A DNA stretch of 64,000 bases, taken from Holzapfeliella saturejae (lineage in GTDB: Bacteria > Bacillota > Bacilli > Lactobacillales > Lactobacillaceae). The position numbers and the translations under genes are program-made. Under the pieces are notes generated by a model. The model was not told the DNA's origin. It ran no database searches and saw only the letters and a program-made list of their open reading frames with translations. The DNA is taken from assembly GCF_037546065.1 (NCBI RefSeq), contig NZ_JAWMWG010000001.1, positions 930,001 to 994,000 of the forward strand, given 5' to 3'. This document shows positions 26,601 through 35,677 of the stretch, in pieces; position 1 is the first letter of the stretch, and each line of letters starts with the position of its first letter.

Positions 26601-27957
26601 GTTCGATAATCTCGCCATTTTTCATCCGAACCGCACCAATTTCAATGATTTGATCATAAACAGCAGAAAGCCCTGTTGTTTCGACATCAAAAATCACATA
26701 GTCAGCTGACTGAGCATCTAAGCTAACTGGATTTTGAACTAGTAAGTTTTTACTATCATCAACGAAATTCGCTTCTTGTCCATATAAAATTTTTACGCCA
26801 TTTGCTTTTCCAGCAGCATGAGCCTCAGGAAAAGCTTGTGCCCCTGCATGGTCAGTAACTGCCAGTGCTTTATGGCCAAATCTAGCCGCAGCTTGAACAT
26901 ATTCTTTGATCGAATTAGTAGCATCCATTTGACTCATTGTCGTATGAAGATGGAGTTCAGCTCTCTTTTCACCTTCATAGGTATCTTGTCGTTTTGGCTT
27001 TTCAAAAACTTCAAGATCTCTAATCATAATGGTTAGCTCTTGACTATATTTATCGTTTTGAGTTTGTCCTTTAACGCGTACCCACATGCCAGGCTTGATA
27101 TTTTCAAAGACTGCCGCTTCTTGTTGATTACGTGGGAATTTTTTGATGGTAATAGAATCACTGTAATCTGTGATTTTAGCAATTAGCATTTTATTATCAT
27201 TGCGTAAACTGCGAACTTCAACATCAAATAAATGCCCCTCAATCACAACATCTTGCTGTTCTTCTTGTATATCTTTTAATTGTTGAAATTGGGATTGAGG
27301 TGAAATTGGTTTTCCTAATGACGTTTCTGAACTGGTTACCGCTGGTTTTTTAGGCGTTGCTTGTTGTTTATGAGCTTCTTTTTCTAGTGATTGTTCAAAT
27401 TCTTGTTGCTGTTGATAAAGACTATCTAAGTTTTTTAAGGATTGTTCTTCATCGATAACTGTGGTTTTAATTTGGTCCACTAAAAAGCCATACTGTTTTA
27501 GTATCGATTTAAGTTCAGTTAAAACTTCATCACTAATCATGGCTTGACTAACTGAATTTTCAAGCTTTAAAGTCAAAATTTGATTTTGGTAGGCAGATTT
27601 TGAATTCAACAAAATTCGCTTAATCATCGATGAACTATTCAAATGGTGTTCAACGATATCTTGGTAGTAATCTTGATCGATATCATTTGATTTTTCACCA
27701 AATGTGATAACTAACTCAGGTTCAACGAAATTAGCCAGTTCTTGTGTGATTGCTTGTTTTAATAGCTGATAGGCTGAAAAGGATATTTTTTTAGGAAAAA
27801 AAAGGTGGAAAATCCACTTTCTCTCTTGTTGGTAGACATCCACTTTTTTTATTTCACCTTGGTAAAAACTATCATTTTCAGAAAATCCATCAGCAACTAA
27901 TTGATTAAACTTAACTTGATTTAATAAATTTAAAAATAGTTGATTTTCTTTAGACAT
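23641..27957 (-). CDS. polC: DNA polymerase III alpha subunit, Gram-positive PolC
   Basis: Main replicative polymerase of low-GC Gram-positives, with built-in 3'-5' proofreading. It has 1438 residues, the usual length. In order there is an N-terminal domain, an OB fold (about 225-320), the PHP domain with AELHLHTTMSQMDA near 335, a DEDD exonuclease inserted into PHP with YVIFDVETTGLS near 425, then the C-family polymerase core (GSRGSVGSSFAATMTG, and DIDLNFSGDYQ with the catalytic acids). A Cys-rich zinc site with CASCKYSEF and CPNCGEE is also seen. It is the last gene of the pyrH-polC block. Confidence 0.98.
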   Translation of the reverse strand: MSKENQLFLNLLNQVKFNQLVADGFSENDSFYQGEIKKVDVYQQERKWIFHLFFPKKISFSAYQLLKQAITQELANFVEPELVITFGEKSNDIDQDYYQDIVEHHLNSSSMIKRILLNSKSAYQNQILTLKLENSVSQAMISDEVLTELKSILKQYGFLVDQIKTTVIDEEQSLKNLDSLYQQQQEFEQSLEKEAHKQQATPKKPAVTSSETSLGKPISPQSQFQQLKDIQEEQQDVVIEGHLFDVEVRSLRNDNKMLIAKITDYSDSITIKKFPRNQQEAAVFENIKPGMWVRVKGQTQNDKYSQELTIMIRDLEVFEKPKRQDTYEGEKRAELHLHTTMSQMDATNSIKEYVQAAARFGHKALAVTDHAGAQAFPEAHAAGKANGVKILYGQEANFVDDSKNLLVQNPVSLDAQSADYVIFDVETTGLSAVYDQIIEIGAVRMKNGEIIERFDEFINPHEALSTTTINLTSITDDMVEQADDEKDVITRFVDFMAGAEAIAGHNVSFDIGFLNAALVRSGFNNVTIPVIDTLELSRLLHPEQGRHTLDTLSRKYQITLEHHHRADSDAEATGYLLYKLLGVFQEQFSETNLNEFNQHKNPHVTYKRARPSHMTILAKTQAGLKNLFKLISMANVKYYYRTPRLPKFLLDEYRDGLLIGSGCADGEVFTAMMQKGYAEAKKLAEYYDYLEIQPPSAYSSLIDRELIRNKEDLQDILKNIIQLGQELNKPVVVTGDVHYLNPEDHIYREILISSIKSSPLRHQKLPDLHFRTTQEMFDEFDFLDEQTAYQVIVANPNQIAESTEEIVPVKDKLYTPIMEHSEDEIRELSYNKAYELYGNPLPKIVEDRIEHELKSIIGNGFSVIYLISQKLVYKSNKDGYLVGSRGSVGSSFAATMTGITEVNPLPPHYRCASCKYSEFYTKGEYGSGYDLPNKKCPNCGEELVKDGHDIPFETFLGFNGDKVPDIDLNFSGDYQPVAHNYTKVLFGEDSVFRAGTIGTVADKTAFGYVKHYEEEKELDLRTAEVERLAKGSTGVKRTTGQHPAGIIVVPDYMDIYDFTPIQYPADDQSSTWKTTHFDFHSIHDNILKLDILGHDDPTMIRMLQDLSGIDPLTIPTNDPGVMALFSGTESIGVTPEQINSKTGTLGVPEFGTKFVRGMLEDTKPTTFAELLQISGLSHGTDVWLGNASDLVDSGQVTLKEVIGCRDNIMLDLIHWGMESQTAFQIMERVRKGKGIPEEWQKLMRDNPNIPSWYIDSCLKIKYMFPKAHATAYVMMALRIAYFKVHYPTIYYAAYFSVRASDFDLVAMSNGKNSVKEAMQEIHDKGNDATAKDKSLMTVLELANECLERGIKIKMVDVEKSAAQDFTIVDDHTLLAPFNAVPGLGDNVAKQIVAARADKPFLSQEDLATRGKVSKTIMSYFEENGVLEGLPEQNQLSLF

Positions 27958-27960
27958 GTT

Positions 27961-29655
27961 TTACCCTATTTCATTTTTTAAATAATTTGTAACTTCAGAA
28001 AGTTGAAGTTCAACTGCTTCTTTAGTTTGGTTATTTTTAACTTCCACAATTCCTTCAGCTGCTTTTTTACCAATAATGACACGGAATGGTGCCCCTAATA
28101 AGTCAGCATCTGCAAATTTAACACCTGGACGTTCTGCACGATCATCATATAACACTTCAAACTGTGATTGTAAGTCTTGGTATAATTTTTCAGAAATTTG
28201 TGTTTGTTCATCATCATTCATCTTCATCTGAATAAGGTGAACACTAAATGGTGCCACTTCTTTAGGCCATAAAATACCACGGTCATCATGATGTTGTTCA
28301 ATGATAGCTGAAAGCAATCTTGAAACACCAATTCCATATGATCCCATGATAACAGGTTGTGCTTTACCATTTTCATCTAAGAACTTAGCATTCATTGATT
28401 CTGAATAACGTGTTCCTAATTTGAAAATATGACCAATTTCAATCCCACGAGTGAATTTCAACTCATCTTTTCCAGATGGGTCTAATTCGCCTTCTTTAAC
28501 GACGGCAATATCTGCGAAATTATCTGGTGTAAAGTCACGGTTTAAGTTAACATTTTTTAGTTGGAAGCCAGTTTCATTAGCACCTACCACAAAGTTAGCC
28601 ATATTTTGAATATTACGGTCAGCAACCACTTCTTTAGCAAAGTCTTGGTTAACTGGTCCAATACTACCTGATTTTACTTGTGTTAATTCAACTTGTTCTT
28701 CACTTGTTGCTAAGTGTAAGTCTTCGACTTGCAACAGGTTCTTCAATTTGACTTCGTTAACTTCTTGGTCGCCTCTAATTAAAACCAACACTGGCTTTTC
28801 ATCTGCAATATAGACAACGCTTTTAACAATATCTTTTTCACTAATGTTTAAGAAATCTGCTAAGTCAGCAATCGTCTTAATATTAGGTGTTTCAACTTTT
28901 TCAACGTCTTGTAATGGCTCATTATTTTCTTCTTTAACAAAATAACTTGAGGCCATTTCAATATTTGCAGCATAACCTGAATCAGTATAAACGATTATAT
29001 CTTCACCGATTGCTGCAGGAGCTCCAAATTCTAGAGAATCAGAACCACCCATGGCACCAGCATCTCCAATAATTGGCTTAACATCAACACCTGTTCGTAC
29101 AAAAATCTTCAGATATGCGTTTTTCATATTTTCGTATTGTTGATCAAGTTGGTCATAGTTACTTGCAAAGCTATAACCATCTTTCATAATAAATTCGCGT
29201 CCACGAAGCAATCCAAATCTTGGACGGTTTTCGTCACGGAATTTAGTTTGAATTTGGAATAATGAAAATGGTAAACGTTTATAACTCTTGATTTCTTGGG
29301 CCACAATCTCTGTAAAGGTTTCTTCATGTGTTGGTCCCAAAATAAAGTCACGTTCATGACGGTCTTTTAATTTAAACAAATTAGGACCGTAAGAATCATA
29401 ACGACCTGACTTTTGCCATAATGAAGCAGGTAGTAATTCTGGCATCATCATTTCGCTTAAATCAATAGATTCCATTTCTTCACGAATAATTTGTGATACT
29501 TTTGATAATACGCGATTTGCCAATGGTAAATAAGAATAAACACCCGCAGTGACTTGACGTACATAACCACCACGTAACATCAACTGATGGCTGACAGCTT
29601 CAGCATCAGAAGGTGTTTCTTTTAAGGTTGGCATAAAAAATTTAGATTGTTTCAT
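27961..29655 (-). CDS. proS: Proline-tRNA ligase, bacterial type with editing domain
   Basis: Charges tRNA-Pro. It has 564 residues. Class II motifs are visible: LPLANRVLSKVSQIIREEM, FRDENRPRFGLLRGREFIMKD and GSYGIGVSRLLSAIIEQ. A ~150-residue INS editing insertion (about 240-390) clears Ala-tRNA-Pro. The separate YbaK protein at 5.2 kb would handle Cys-tRNA-Pro. It is encoded directly before polC with a three-base gap. Confidence 0.97.
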   Translation of the reverse strand: MKQSKFFMPTLKETPSDAEAVSHQLMLRGGYVRQVTAGVYSYLPLANRVLSKVSQIIREEMESIDLSEMMMPELLPASLWQKSGRYDSYGPNLFKLKDRHERDFILGPTHEETFTEIVAQEIKSYKRLPFSLFQIQTKFRDENRPRFGLLRGREFIMKDGYSFASNYDQLDQQYENMKNAYLKIFVRTGVDVKPIIGDAGAMGGSDSLEFGAPAAIGEDIIVYTDSGYAANIEMASSYFVKEENNEPLQDVEKVETPNIKTIADLADFLNISEKDIVKSVVYIADEKPVLVLIRGDQEVNEVKLKNLLQVEDLHLATSEEQVELTQVKSGSIGPVNQDFAKEVVADRNIQNMANFVVGANETGFQLKNVNLNRDFTPDNFADIAVVKEGELDPSGKDELKFTRGIEIGHIFKLGTRYSESMNAKFLDENGKAQPVIMGSYGIGVSRLLSAIIEQHHDDRGILWPKEVAPFSVHLIQMKMNDDEQTQISEKLYQDLQSQFEVLYDDRAERPGVKFADADLLGAPFRVIIGKKAAEGIVEVKNNQTKEAVELQLSEVTNYLKNEIG

Positions 29656-29675
29656 AGTTCCTCCAACTAAGTGAC

Positions 29676-30938
29676 TTATTTAATAAAATAGCGATAGATA
29701 TCGTTTCCGGTTACAGCAATAATTAACGCAAATAAAATCACAACACCGACAATATTAATGATAACTTCTTTTTCTTGTGAAACGGGTTTTCCGCGAAGTA
29801 ATTCGTATAAGTTAAGAAGTAATTTACCTCCATCTAGTCCTGGAATTGGTAATAAGTTCATAATCCCTAAGTTAATTGAGATGGCACCTAAGAAGTATAA
29901 AATACTTAAAAATCCTTGGTTAGATAAATCTGAGGCTTGTTTATAGATACCCACAGGTCCTGATAGTTTATTTAAGCTAAAACCTGTCACTAGGCTCTTG
30001 ACACCTTTAAAAATCAAAGTGGCTGTATTCGTGGTTAAATTCCACCCTTGATTAATACGTGCTGGTACTGACCCATCAACATCAAAAGTCAGCCCCAACA
30101 AGCGATAACTATTCCCGTTTTCACTAATTGTTTGTGGTGTTACGGTCTTTTGAACCAATTGACCATTGCGCTCAAGTTCAACTGTTACTTGTTTGTTTTG
30201 AGTTGTACTAAGGTACATTTGAATATCAGTTGTTGATTTAATCGCTTGTTGATCAACTTTGATAATTTTGTCCCCTTTTTCAATTCCAGCTGTTTGAGCA
30301 GGTGAATCTTGTGAAAAATTGTTAACGACTGTTGTCGGTGCTCCTGCTGAAATAAACGCATAAATCATAAACGCAACTAATGTTAATAATGCATTATTAA
30401 ATGGACCTGCAAAATTGGTCGCAATTTTTTTCCAAACAGAAACTGACTGCATTTGAACATCTCTTGGGGCAATTTGAAGTTCTGTTCCATTTTCTTCAAT
30501 AATAGTTGCATCATGAATGACATCAAAACGTCTTAATTTTTGTTCATCACCATTTTCAAAACCTTCAATATAAAGGTCATCTTCTAAATCAGCTTTCTTA
30601 ACTTGAATGGGAATACCATCAAAAGAAATATCATCTGGTGTTGTATTAATTCGAACAGCCTCTCCGGCTTCATTTAATTGCAACAATACCATTGATCCGG
30701 GGTCAATTTTTGCTGAATCATCTGGACCAGCTAATCTCACATAACCACCTAATGGTAGCCATCTGACTGTGTAGGTTGTATTCTTATGCAATTTTTGAAA
30801 TAATTTTGGTCCCATTCCGACAGAAAATTCACGGACGAGAATGCCTGACTTTTTAGCCACAATAAAATGACCAAATTCATGGACAACAACCAAAATTCCA
30901 AAAATGATAAGAAATATAAGAATTCCAAGTAATTGCAT
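29676..30938 (-). CDS. rseP: RIP metalloprotease RseP (site-2 protease)
   Basis: Intramembrane zinc protease that cleaves anti-sigma factors, signal peptides and pheromone precursors; in enterococci the homologue is called Eep. It has 420 residues. HEFGH, the zinc site, is at residues 20-24 in the first membrane helix. A PDZ domain (about 195-285) and the third ligand region NLLPIPGLDGGKLL are present. There are four membrane segments. It lies between cdsA and proS, the conserved Firmicute order. Confidence 0.95.
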   Translation of the reverse strand: MQLLGILIFLIIFGILVVVHEFGHFIVAKKSGILVREFSVGMGPKLFQKLHKNTTYTVRWLPLGGYVRLAGPDDSAKIDPGSMVLLQLNEAGEAVRINTTPDDISFDGIPIQVKKADLEDDLYIEGFENGDEQKLRRFDVIHDATIIEENGTELQIAPRDVQMQSVSVWKKIATNFAGPFNNALLTLVAFMIYAFISAGAPTTVVNNFSQDSPAQTAGIEKGDKIIKVDQQAIKSTTDIQMYLSTTQNKQVTVELERNGQLVQKTVTPQTISENGNSYRLLGLTFDVDGSVPARINQGWNLTTNTATLIFKGVKSLVTGFSLNKLSGPVGIYKQASDLSNQGFLSILYFLGAISINLGIMNLLPIPGLDGGKLLLNLYELLRGKPVSQEKEVIINIVGVVILFALIIAVTGNDIYRYFIK

Positions 30939-30961
30939 TTACTCTTTGGCTCCTGTTCTCT

Positions 30962-31738
30962 TTAAAATAGACCGATTAAATAAGCAACGGGCAATACAAA
31001 TAGTAGACTATCAAAACGATCTAAAATACCGCCGTGACCAGGCAAAATCGTGCCGCTATCTTTGACTTGATAAAAGCGTTTATAAGCCGATTCTACTAAA
31101 TCACCGATTTGACCGACAATTGATAATAATCCGCTGATAATCACTACCTGAATCCATGACATATTTAAAGGTACAAGGCTAGTATATAGTAATGATGCTA
31201 AAATTGCGACAATAACACCACCTATAGAACCTTCAATCGTTTTATTTGGACTAATAGGTTTATATAACGGATGTTTCCCAAATGTTCGGCCGACTAAGTA
31301 AGCACCACTATCTGTAATCCAGATAATAACCAATAATAGCCCAACCAAAGCGAGTCCCTTTTCAGAAGCTCTAGCTTGCAAGAAATAATGAAATCCTTGT
31401 CCAACATATAACGAAGTGATGGCAATAACCCCCACATCTTCAAAATTAAACCGGTTAGAGTCAATAATGGTTAATCCCAGTAGTAAGACCATTAAAAGTA
31501 GAAATAGTCGATAACGATCTAAGGGTAAATTTTGATCAAAAACAGTTAAAGAAACTGCCGCTAAAGCAGCTAAAACAAAATCTACGGAAACTAACACTCG
31601 TCTTTTCATCATATAAATTTCGGCCATAGCGATAATACTCAAAATAGCCATAATTAGTGTCAGATAAATACCGCCCACATAGACCAAAGGAAGTGCTATT
31701 GCTAAAGCAACTAGTGCTGTCAAAACACGTATTTTCAT
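30962..31738 (-). CDS. cdsA: Phosphatidate cytidylyltransferase
   Basis: Makes CDP-diacylglycerol from phosphatidic acid and CTP, the branch point of phospholipid synthesis. It has 258 residues and several membrane helices. The signature is present in the C-terminal half: ITDSGAYLVGRTFGKH followed by PISPNKTIEGSIGG, then GDLVESAYKRFYQVKDSG. It sits in the uppS-cdsA-rseP order seen across Firmicutes. Confidence 0.95.
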   Translation of the reverse strand: MKIRVLTALVALAIALPLVYVGGIYLTLIMAILSIIAMAEIYMMKRRVLVSVDFVLAALAAVSLTVFDQNLPLDRYRLFLLLMVLLLGLTIIDSNRFNFEDVGVIAITSLYVGQGFHYFLQARASEKGLALVGLLLVIIWITDSGAYLVGRTFGKHPLYKPISPNKTIEGSIGGVIVAILASLLYTSLVPLNMSWIQVVIISGLLSIVGQIGDLVESAYKRFYQVKDSGTILPGHGGILDRFDSLLFVLPVAYLIGLF

Positions 31739-31765
31739 TAGCAGGTCTCTTCTTTCTTTTTAAAG

Positions 31766-32476
31766 TTACAGTTTACCAAAACGGCGATGGCGTTTAGAAA
31801 AGTCATCGATAATTTCAGTCAAATCTTCTGGTGAAAAGTCAGGCCAACTTTTATCTGTAAAAGCAAACTCTGTATAGGCTGATTGCCAAAGTAAAAAGTT
31901 TGATAATCTTTGCTCACCGCTTGTTCTAATGAGTAAATCAGGGTCTTCAAATTGACTCGTTAACAGGTGAGATTCAATCACATCTTCTGTAACCTCTTCA
32001 GGTTTTAGTTGATCGTTTTGAATTTGTTGACCAATTTCAGCCATAGCTTGTGTCAATTCCCGTCTAGAACCGTAATTTAAGGCAAAATTCAAGACTAACC
32101 CCGTATTATTTTTAGTTTGTTCAACTGCTTTCATTACAACATCATAAGTTGATTTTGGTAACTCATCTAAAAATCCCATAACATTGATACGTACGTTTTC
32201 TGCCATTAATTCTGGCATAAATTTATCAAAAAATAAAGCGGGTAATTTCATTAAATAACCCACTTCTTCTGTTGGACGTCCCCAATTTTCAGTTGAAAAA
32301 GCATATAAAGTTAAAACCTTTATACCCAAACGATTAGCTGCTTTTGTAATCGTTTTAACGTTGTCCATTCCTTGTTTATGACCGGCAACACGGGGCAAGA
32401 ATCGCTTCTTAGCCCATCTTCCATTGCCATCCATGATAATTGCTAAATGGTTAAGATTACTTGATTTTAATTTCAT
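31766..32476 (-). CDS. uppS: Isoprenyl transferase (undecaprenyl diphosphate synthase)
   Basis: Cis-prenyltransferase producing C55-PP, the lipid carrier for peptidoglycan and wall polymers. It has 236 residues. The catalytic region IIMDGNGRWAKKR has Asp at residue 16, and further motifs are TLYAFSTENWGRP and LLIRTSGEQRLSNFLLWQSAYTE (given in part). I use the ATG at 32474-32476, which has AGGA six bases upstream. An upstream TTG would add five residues overlapping the ribosome-binding site. Confidence 0.95.
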   Translation of the reverse strand: MKLKSSNLNHLAIIMDGNGRWAKKRFLPRVAGHKQGMDNVKTITKAANRLGIKVLTLYAFSTENWGRPTEEVGYLMKLPALFFDKFMPELMAENVRINVMGFLDELPKSTYDVVMKAVEQTKNNTGLVLNFALNYGSRRELTQAMAEIGQQIQNDQLKPEEVTEDVIESHLLTSQFEDPDLLIRTSGEQRLSNFLLWQSAYTEFAFTDKSWPDFSPEDLTEIIDDFSKRHRRFGKL

Positions 32477-32489
32477 TTGTATTCCTATC

Positions 32490-32515
32490 AAAAAACCGAA
32501 GTTTTAACCTTCGGT
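32490..32515 (-). terminator. Partial terminator between frr and uppS
   Basis: ACCGAAG (32495-32501) pairs with CTTCGGT (32509-32515), followed on the minus strand by a T-run. The stem overlaps the last codons of frr. As uppS has no other clear promoter here, this is probably a leaky terminator that grades expression within the operon. Confidence 0.7.
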
Positions 32516-33061
32516 AATTTCAACACTTTTTGCATCAGATGCTTCTTCAATTTCTTTAATTGCATCGTCAGTTAATTTTTGAATGTCTTTTTCTAAAAGA
32601 CGTAGTTCATCTTCAGTGATGTCACCATTTTTTTGTTGTTTTTTAACATCTTCCATAGCATCACGACGAATGTTACGAATTGCAACTTTTCCTTGTTCAG
32701 CAATTTTACCAACTTCTTTAGCTAGTTCTTGACGACGTTCACCTGTTAGTTGAGGAATAACTAGACGGATAACATCCCCATCGTTAGCTGGGTTAAGACC
32801 TAAGTCAGAAGCTAAGATTGCTTTTTCGATGTCACCTAATGAAGATTTATCATATGGTGAAATCATCAATACACGTGCTTCAGGAATGGTAACTGAAGCC
32901 ATTTGGTTTAGAGGTGTTGGTGCACCATAGTAGTTCACTTTTACAGGGTTTAAAATACTTGCATTAGCTTTACCTGCACGAATATTTCCAATTTCATGTT
33001 GGTAAACTTGCACACTTTTCTTCATTGATTCTTTTGCATTTGTAGTTGCTTGGTTTTGCAT
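32504..33061 (-). CDS. frr: Ribosome recycling factor
   Basis: Splits post-termination ribosomes together with EF-G. It has 185 residues, the usual length. Typical segments are RAGKANASILNPVKVNYYG, SLGDIEKAILASDLGLNP and the long helix RRQELAKEVGKIAEQGKVA with IRNIRRDA. The start overlaps the pyrH stop by one base (TAATG). Confidence 0.97.
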   Translation of the reverse strand: MQNQATTNAKESMKKSVQVYQHEIGNIRAGKANASILNPVKVNYYGAPTPLNQMASVTIPEARVLMISPYDKSSLGDIEKAILASDLGLNPANDGDVIRLVIPQLTGERRQELAKEVGKIAEQGKVAIRNIRRDAMEDVKKQQKNGDITEDELRLLEKDIQKLTDDAIKEIEEASDAKSVEITEG

Positions 33062-33789
33062 TATGATTTTCCTCCGCGAATTTTTGTTCCAATATCTTCT
33101 CCGAGTACAACACGTTCAATATTTCCTGGTTCATTGATGTTAAAGACAATTAAAGGAATGTCATTGTCCATTGATAGGAAACTTGCTGTCATATCCATTA
33201 CACGAAGATCTTTATTAATCATGTCTGATTGTGATAGTTCATCAAATTTAACAGCGTCTGGATCTTGTTTTGGATCTGCTGAGTAAACACCATCAACGTT
33301 ATTTTTAGCCATCAAAATAACTTCTGCATCCATTTCAGCAGCTCTAAGTGCTGCAACAGTATCAGTTGAAAAGTAAGGATTACCAGTTCCAGCAGCAAAG
33401 ATAACCACACGATGTTTTTCAAGATGGCGAATCGCACGACGACGAATATAAGGTTCAGCAATTTGACGCATTTCAATAGCTGTTTGAACACGTGTTGGGA
33501 CACCGACTGATTCTAGCCCGTCTTGTAAGGCTAAACTATTCATCACAGTTGCTAGCATACCCATATAATCAGCTTGTGAACGTTCCATGCCTAATTTGGC
33601 ACCTGTTTCACCACGCCAGATATTACCGCCACCAACAACAATTGAAATTTCAACGCCTAATGCATGAACTGATTTAATTTCTTCAGCTAGACTCTTGATG
33701 ATTTCAGGATTAATCCCAAAACCGTCTTTACCGGCTAAGGCTTCGCCACTAACCTTTAAAACAACTCGTTTATAATTAATTGAACTCAT
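33061..33789 (-). CDS. pyrH: UMP kinase
   Basis: Phosphorylates UMP to UDP in pyrimidine metabolism. It has 242 residues of the amino-acid-kinase fold. Visible motifs are VVLKVSGEALAG, VVGGGNIWRG and the FAAGTGNPYFSTDTVAALRA nucleotide loop. It heads the pyrH-frr-uppS-cdsA-rseP-proS-polC gene block, separated from tsf upstream by a terminator. Confidence 0.97.
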   Translation of the reverse strand: MSSINYKRVVLKVSGEALAGKDGFGINPEIIKSLAEEIKSVHALGVEISIVVGGGNIWRGETGAKLGMERSQADYMGMLATVMNSLALQDGLESVGVPTRVQTAIEMRQIAEPYIRRRAIRHLEKHRVVIFAAGTGNPYFSTDTVAALRAAEMDAEVILMAKNNVDGVYSADPKQDPDAVKFDELSQSDMINKDLRVMDMTASFLSMDNDIPLIVFNINEPGNIERVVLGEDIGTKIRGGKS

Positions 33790-33851
33790 GGAATCCTCCT
33801 ACTATACTGATAACATTTTATCATATTTAAAGTATTAAATCGTATTTTTTC

Positions 33852-33878
33852 CAAAAAAATAACACCTTAACGGTGTTA
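33852..33878 (-). terminator. tsf terminator
   Basis: TAACACC (33860-33866) pairs with GGTGTTA (33872-33878) and is followed on the minus strand by seven T residues, just after the tsf stop. Confidence 0.8.
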
Positions 33879-33886
33879 AATTTTTG

Positions 33887-34768
33887 TTATTTTCTAACTT
33901 GACTCATAACTTCTTCAACAAAGTTATCAGCTTGTTTTTCGATTCCTTCACCGACTTCATAGCGAACAAAGTTAACAACTTTTCCACCTTTAGATTCAAC
34001 GAATTGTTGAACTGTTTGGTCAGGATCTTTAACGAATTCTTGGTCTACTAAACTAATTTCTGATAAGAATTTGTTCATACGACCTTCAACGATTTTTGGA
34101 ATAATCTTTTCAGGTTTTCCTTCGTTTTTAGTTTCTTCTGTGAATACTTCTTTTTCATGGTCTAAGACTTCTGAAGGAACGTCTTCACGTGAAACGTATT
34201 TAGGATTGATAGCTGCAACGTGCATTGCAACATCTTTAGCTGTTTGTTCGTCAGCACCTTCTAATGTTACAAGTGCTAAGATTGTTCCACCGTTGTGTAA
34301 GTAAGCACCAAATACTTGGTTATCTTCTTTTTTCACAAGGTTGAAACGACGGAAGCTAATTTTTTCACCAATAACAGATGTTAAGTTTGTGATTTCATCT
34401 TGAACTGTACCATTTTCGTTGTATGGTAGAGCCATTGCTGCTTCAACTGATTCAGGTTGAGCTTCAGCAATTTTACCAGCTACATCTTTAACGAAAGATA
34501 CGAAACGGTCATTTGATGAAACAAAGTCTGTTTCTGAGTTAACTTCAACCATTGCTGCAGTGTTTCCACTGAATTCAACGTCAGCTAAACCTTCAGCTGC
34601 AACACGATCGCTTTTCTTAGCTGCTTTCAAAGCACCTTTTTTACGAAGTTCATCGATTGCTAGGTCCATGTCACCGTCTGTAGCAACAAGCGCTTTTTTA
34701 GCGTCCATCATACCAGCACCGGTTTTTTCACGAAGTTCTTTTACTTGAGCCGCTGTAATACCAGCCAT
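33887..34768 (-). CDS. tsf: Elongation factor Ts
   Basis: Guanine-nucleotide exchange factor for EF-Tu. It has 293 residues. The N-terminal UBA-like domain has VKELREKTGAGMMDAKKAL. The TDFV EF-Tu-contact motif is in VNSETDFVSSNDRF, and the core and coiled-coil domain follow with HVAAINPKYVSREDVP. It is encoded 42 bases after rpsB and shares its transcript, the universal rpsB-tsf pair. Confidence 0.98.
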   Translation of the reverse strand: MAGITAAQVKELREKTGAGMMDAKKALVATDGDMDLAIDELRKKGALKAAKKSDRVAAEGLADVEFSGNTAAMVEVNSETDFVSSNDRFVSFVKDVAGKIAEAQPESVEAAMALPYNENGTVQDEITNLTSVIGEKISFRRFNLVKKEDNQVFGAYLHNGGTILALVTLEGADEQTAKDVAMHVAAINPKYVSREDVPSEVLDHEKEVFTEETKNEGKPEKIIPKIVEGRMNKFLSEISLVDQEFVKDPDQTVQQFVESKGGKVVNFVRYEVGEGIEKQADNFVEEVMSQVRK

Positions 34769-34810
34769 GTCAAATACCCCCTATTAAATTTTCAAATGAA
34801 TTAATTAAAA

Positions 34811-35548
34811 TTAGTTTTCTTCTGATTTTGCTTCTTCAAATGAAGCTTCATCGATTGCTTGGTCTTCACCTTGTTTACCTTCGATGATAGCATCTGCCAT
34901 GCTGCTTGTGATTAAACGTACGGCACGGATAGCGTCATCGTTAGATGGAATGATTACATCAATTTCATCTGGGTCACTGTTTGTATCAACCATAGCAACG
35001 ATAGGAATGTTAAGTTTTTGAGCTTCTTTAACTGCAATTCTTTCTTTGCGAGGGTCAACAATAAATAGTACATCTGGGATTCTTGGCATATCTTCGATAC
35101 CACCAAGGAATCTTTCAAGTCTTTCACGTTGTTTGTTTAACAATGCAACTTCTTTTTTAGGAAGTACGTCAAATGTACCATCTTCAGCCATAGCTTTGAT
35201 TTCTTTAAGACGTTTGATACGACCTTGGATTGTATCCCAGTTAGTCAATGTTCCACCTAACCAACGGTGGTTGATGTAGAATTGACCTGCACGCGTTGCT
35301 TCTTCTGCGATTGCATCTTGAGCTTGTTTTTTAGTACCAACAAAAAGAAATACACCGTCATCTGCTGCAACTGCTTTAACGTAGTTGTAAGCATCTTCAA
35401 CCATACGAACTGTTTTTTGTAGGTCGATGATGTAGATTCCGTTTCTTTCTGTAAAGATATAAGGTTTCATTTTTGGATTCCAACGTCTTGTTTGGTGACC
35501 AAAATGTACACCTGATTCAAGTAATTGTTTCATGCTAATTACTGACAT
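34811..35548 (-). CDS. rpsB: 30S ribosomal protein S2
   Basis: Small-subunit protein on the solvent side of the head-body junction. It has 245 residues. It begins MSVISMKQLLESGVHFGHQ and has RRWNPKMKPYIFTERNGIY, the coiled-coil insertion, and FIVDPRKERIAVKEAQKL. The ATG at 35546-35548 has GGAGG nine bases upstream. A longer reading frame that starts in the leader is rejected. A structured leader precedes it. Confidence 0.97.
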   Translation of the reverse strand: MSVISMKQLLESGVHFGHQTRRWNPKMKPYIFTERNGIYIIDLQKTVRMVEDAYNYVKAVAADDGVFLFVGTKKQAQDAIAEEATRAGQFYINHRWLGGTLTNWDTIQGRIKRLKEIKAMAEDGTFDVLPKKEVALLNKQRERLERFLGGIEDMPRIPDVLFIVDPRKERIAVKEAQKLNIPIVAMVDTNSDPDEIDVIIPSNDDAIRAVRLITSSMADAIIEGKQGEDQAIDEASFEEAKSEEN

Positions 35549-35671
35549 AAATAAATTCCTCCATTTGGTTTTTTTAATCCTCTCAGCAGTTTTATATCTC
35601 TTTGATAAAACTTTAATTAAAAGCACCTTATCAAAAATTTACTACTGATGTGGTTTGCTGCTTTTGGCAAC
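35549..35671 (-). promoter_or_regulatory. Structured rpsB leader (candidate S2 autoregulatory RNA)
   Basis: About 120 nt of untranslated leader. TTTGATAA (35601-35608) pairs with TTATCAAA (35628-35635), and an outer AGCAG (35585-35589) can pair with CTGCT (35658-35662), giving a branched fold. The minus-strand CTGCTGAGAGGAT sits before the ribosome-binding site. Firmicute rpsB genes are known to have conserved leaders. Assignment to that family is tentative. Confidence 0.45.
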
Positions 35672-35677
35672 TATCAA

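Noticed and set aside
26315..26653. 112-codon plus-strand frame opposite polC
   Set aside because: It is antisense to the intact exonuclease region of PolC, with no promoter or ribosome-binding site and no recognisable domain.
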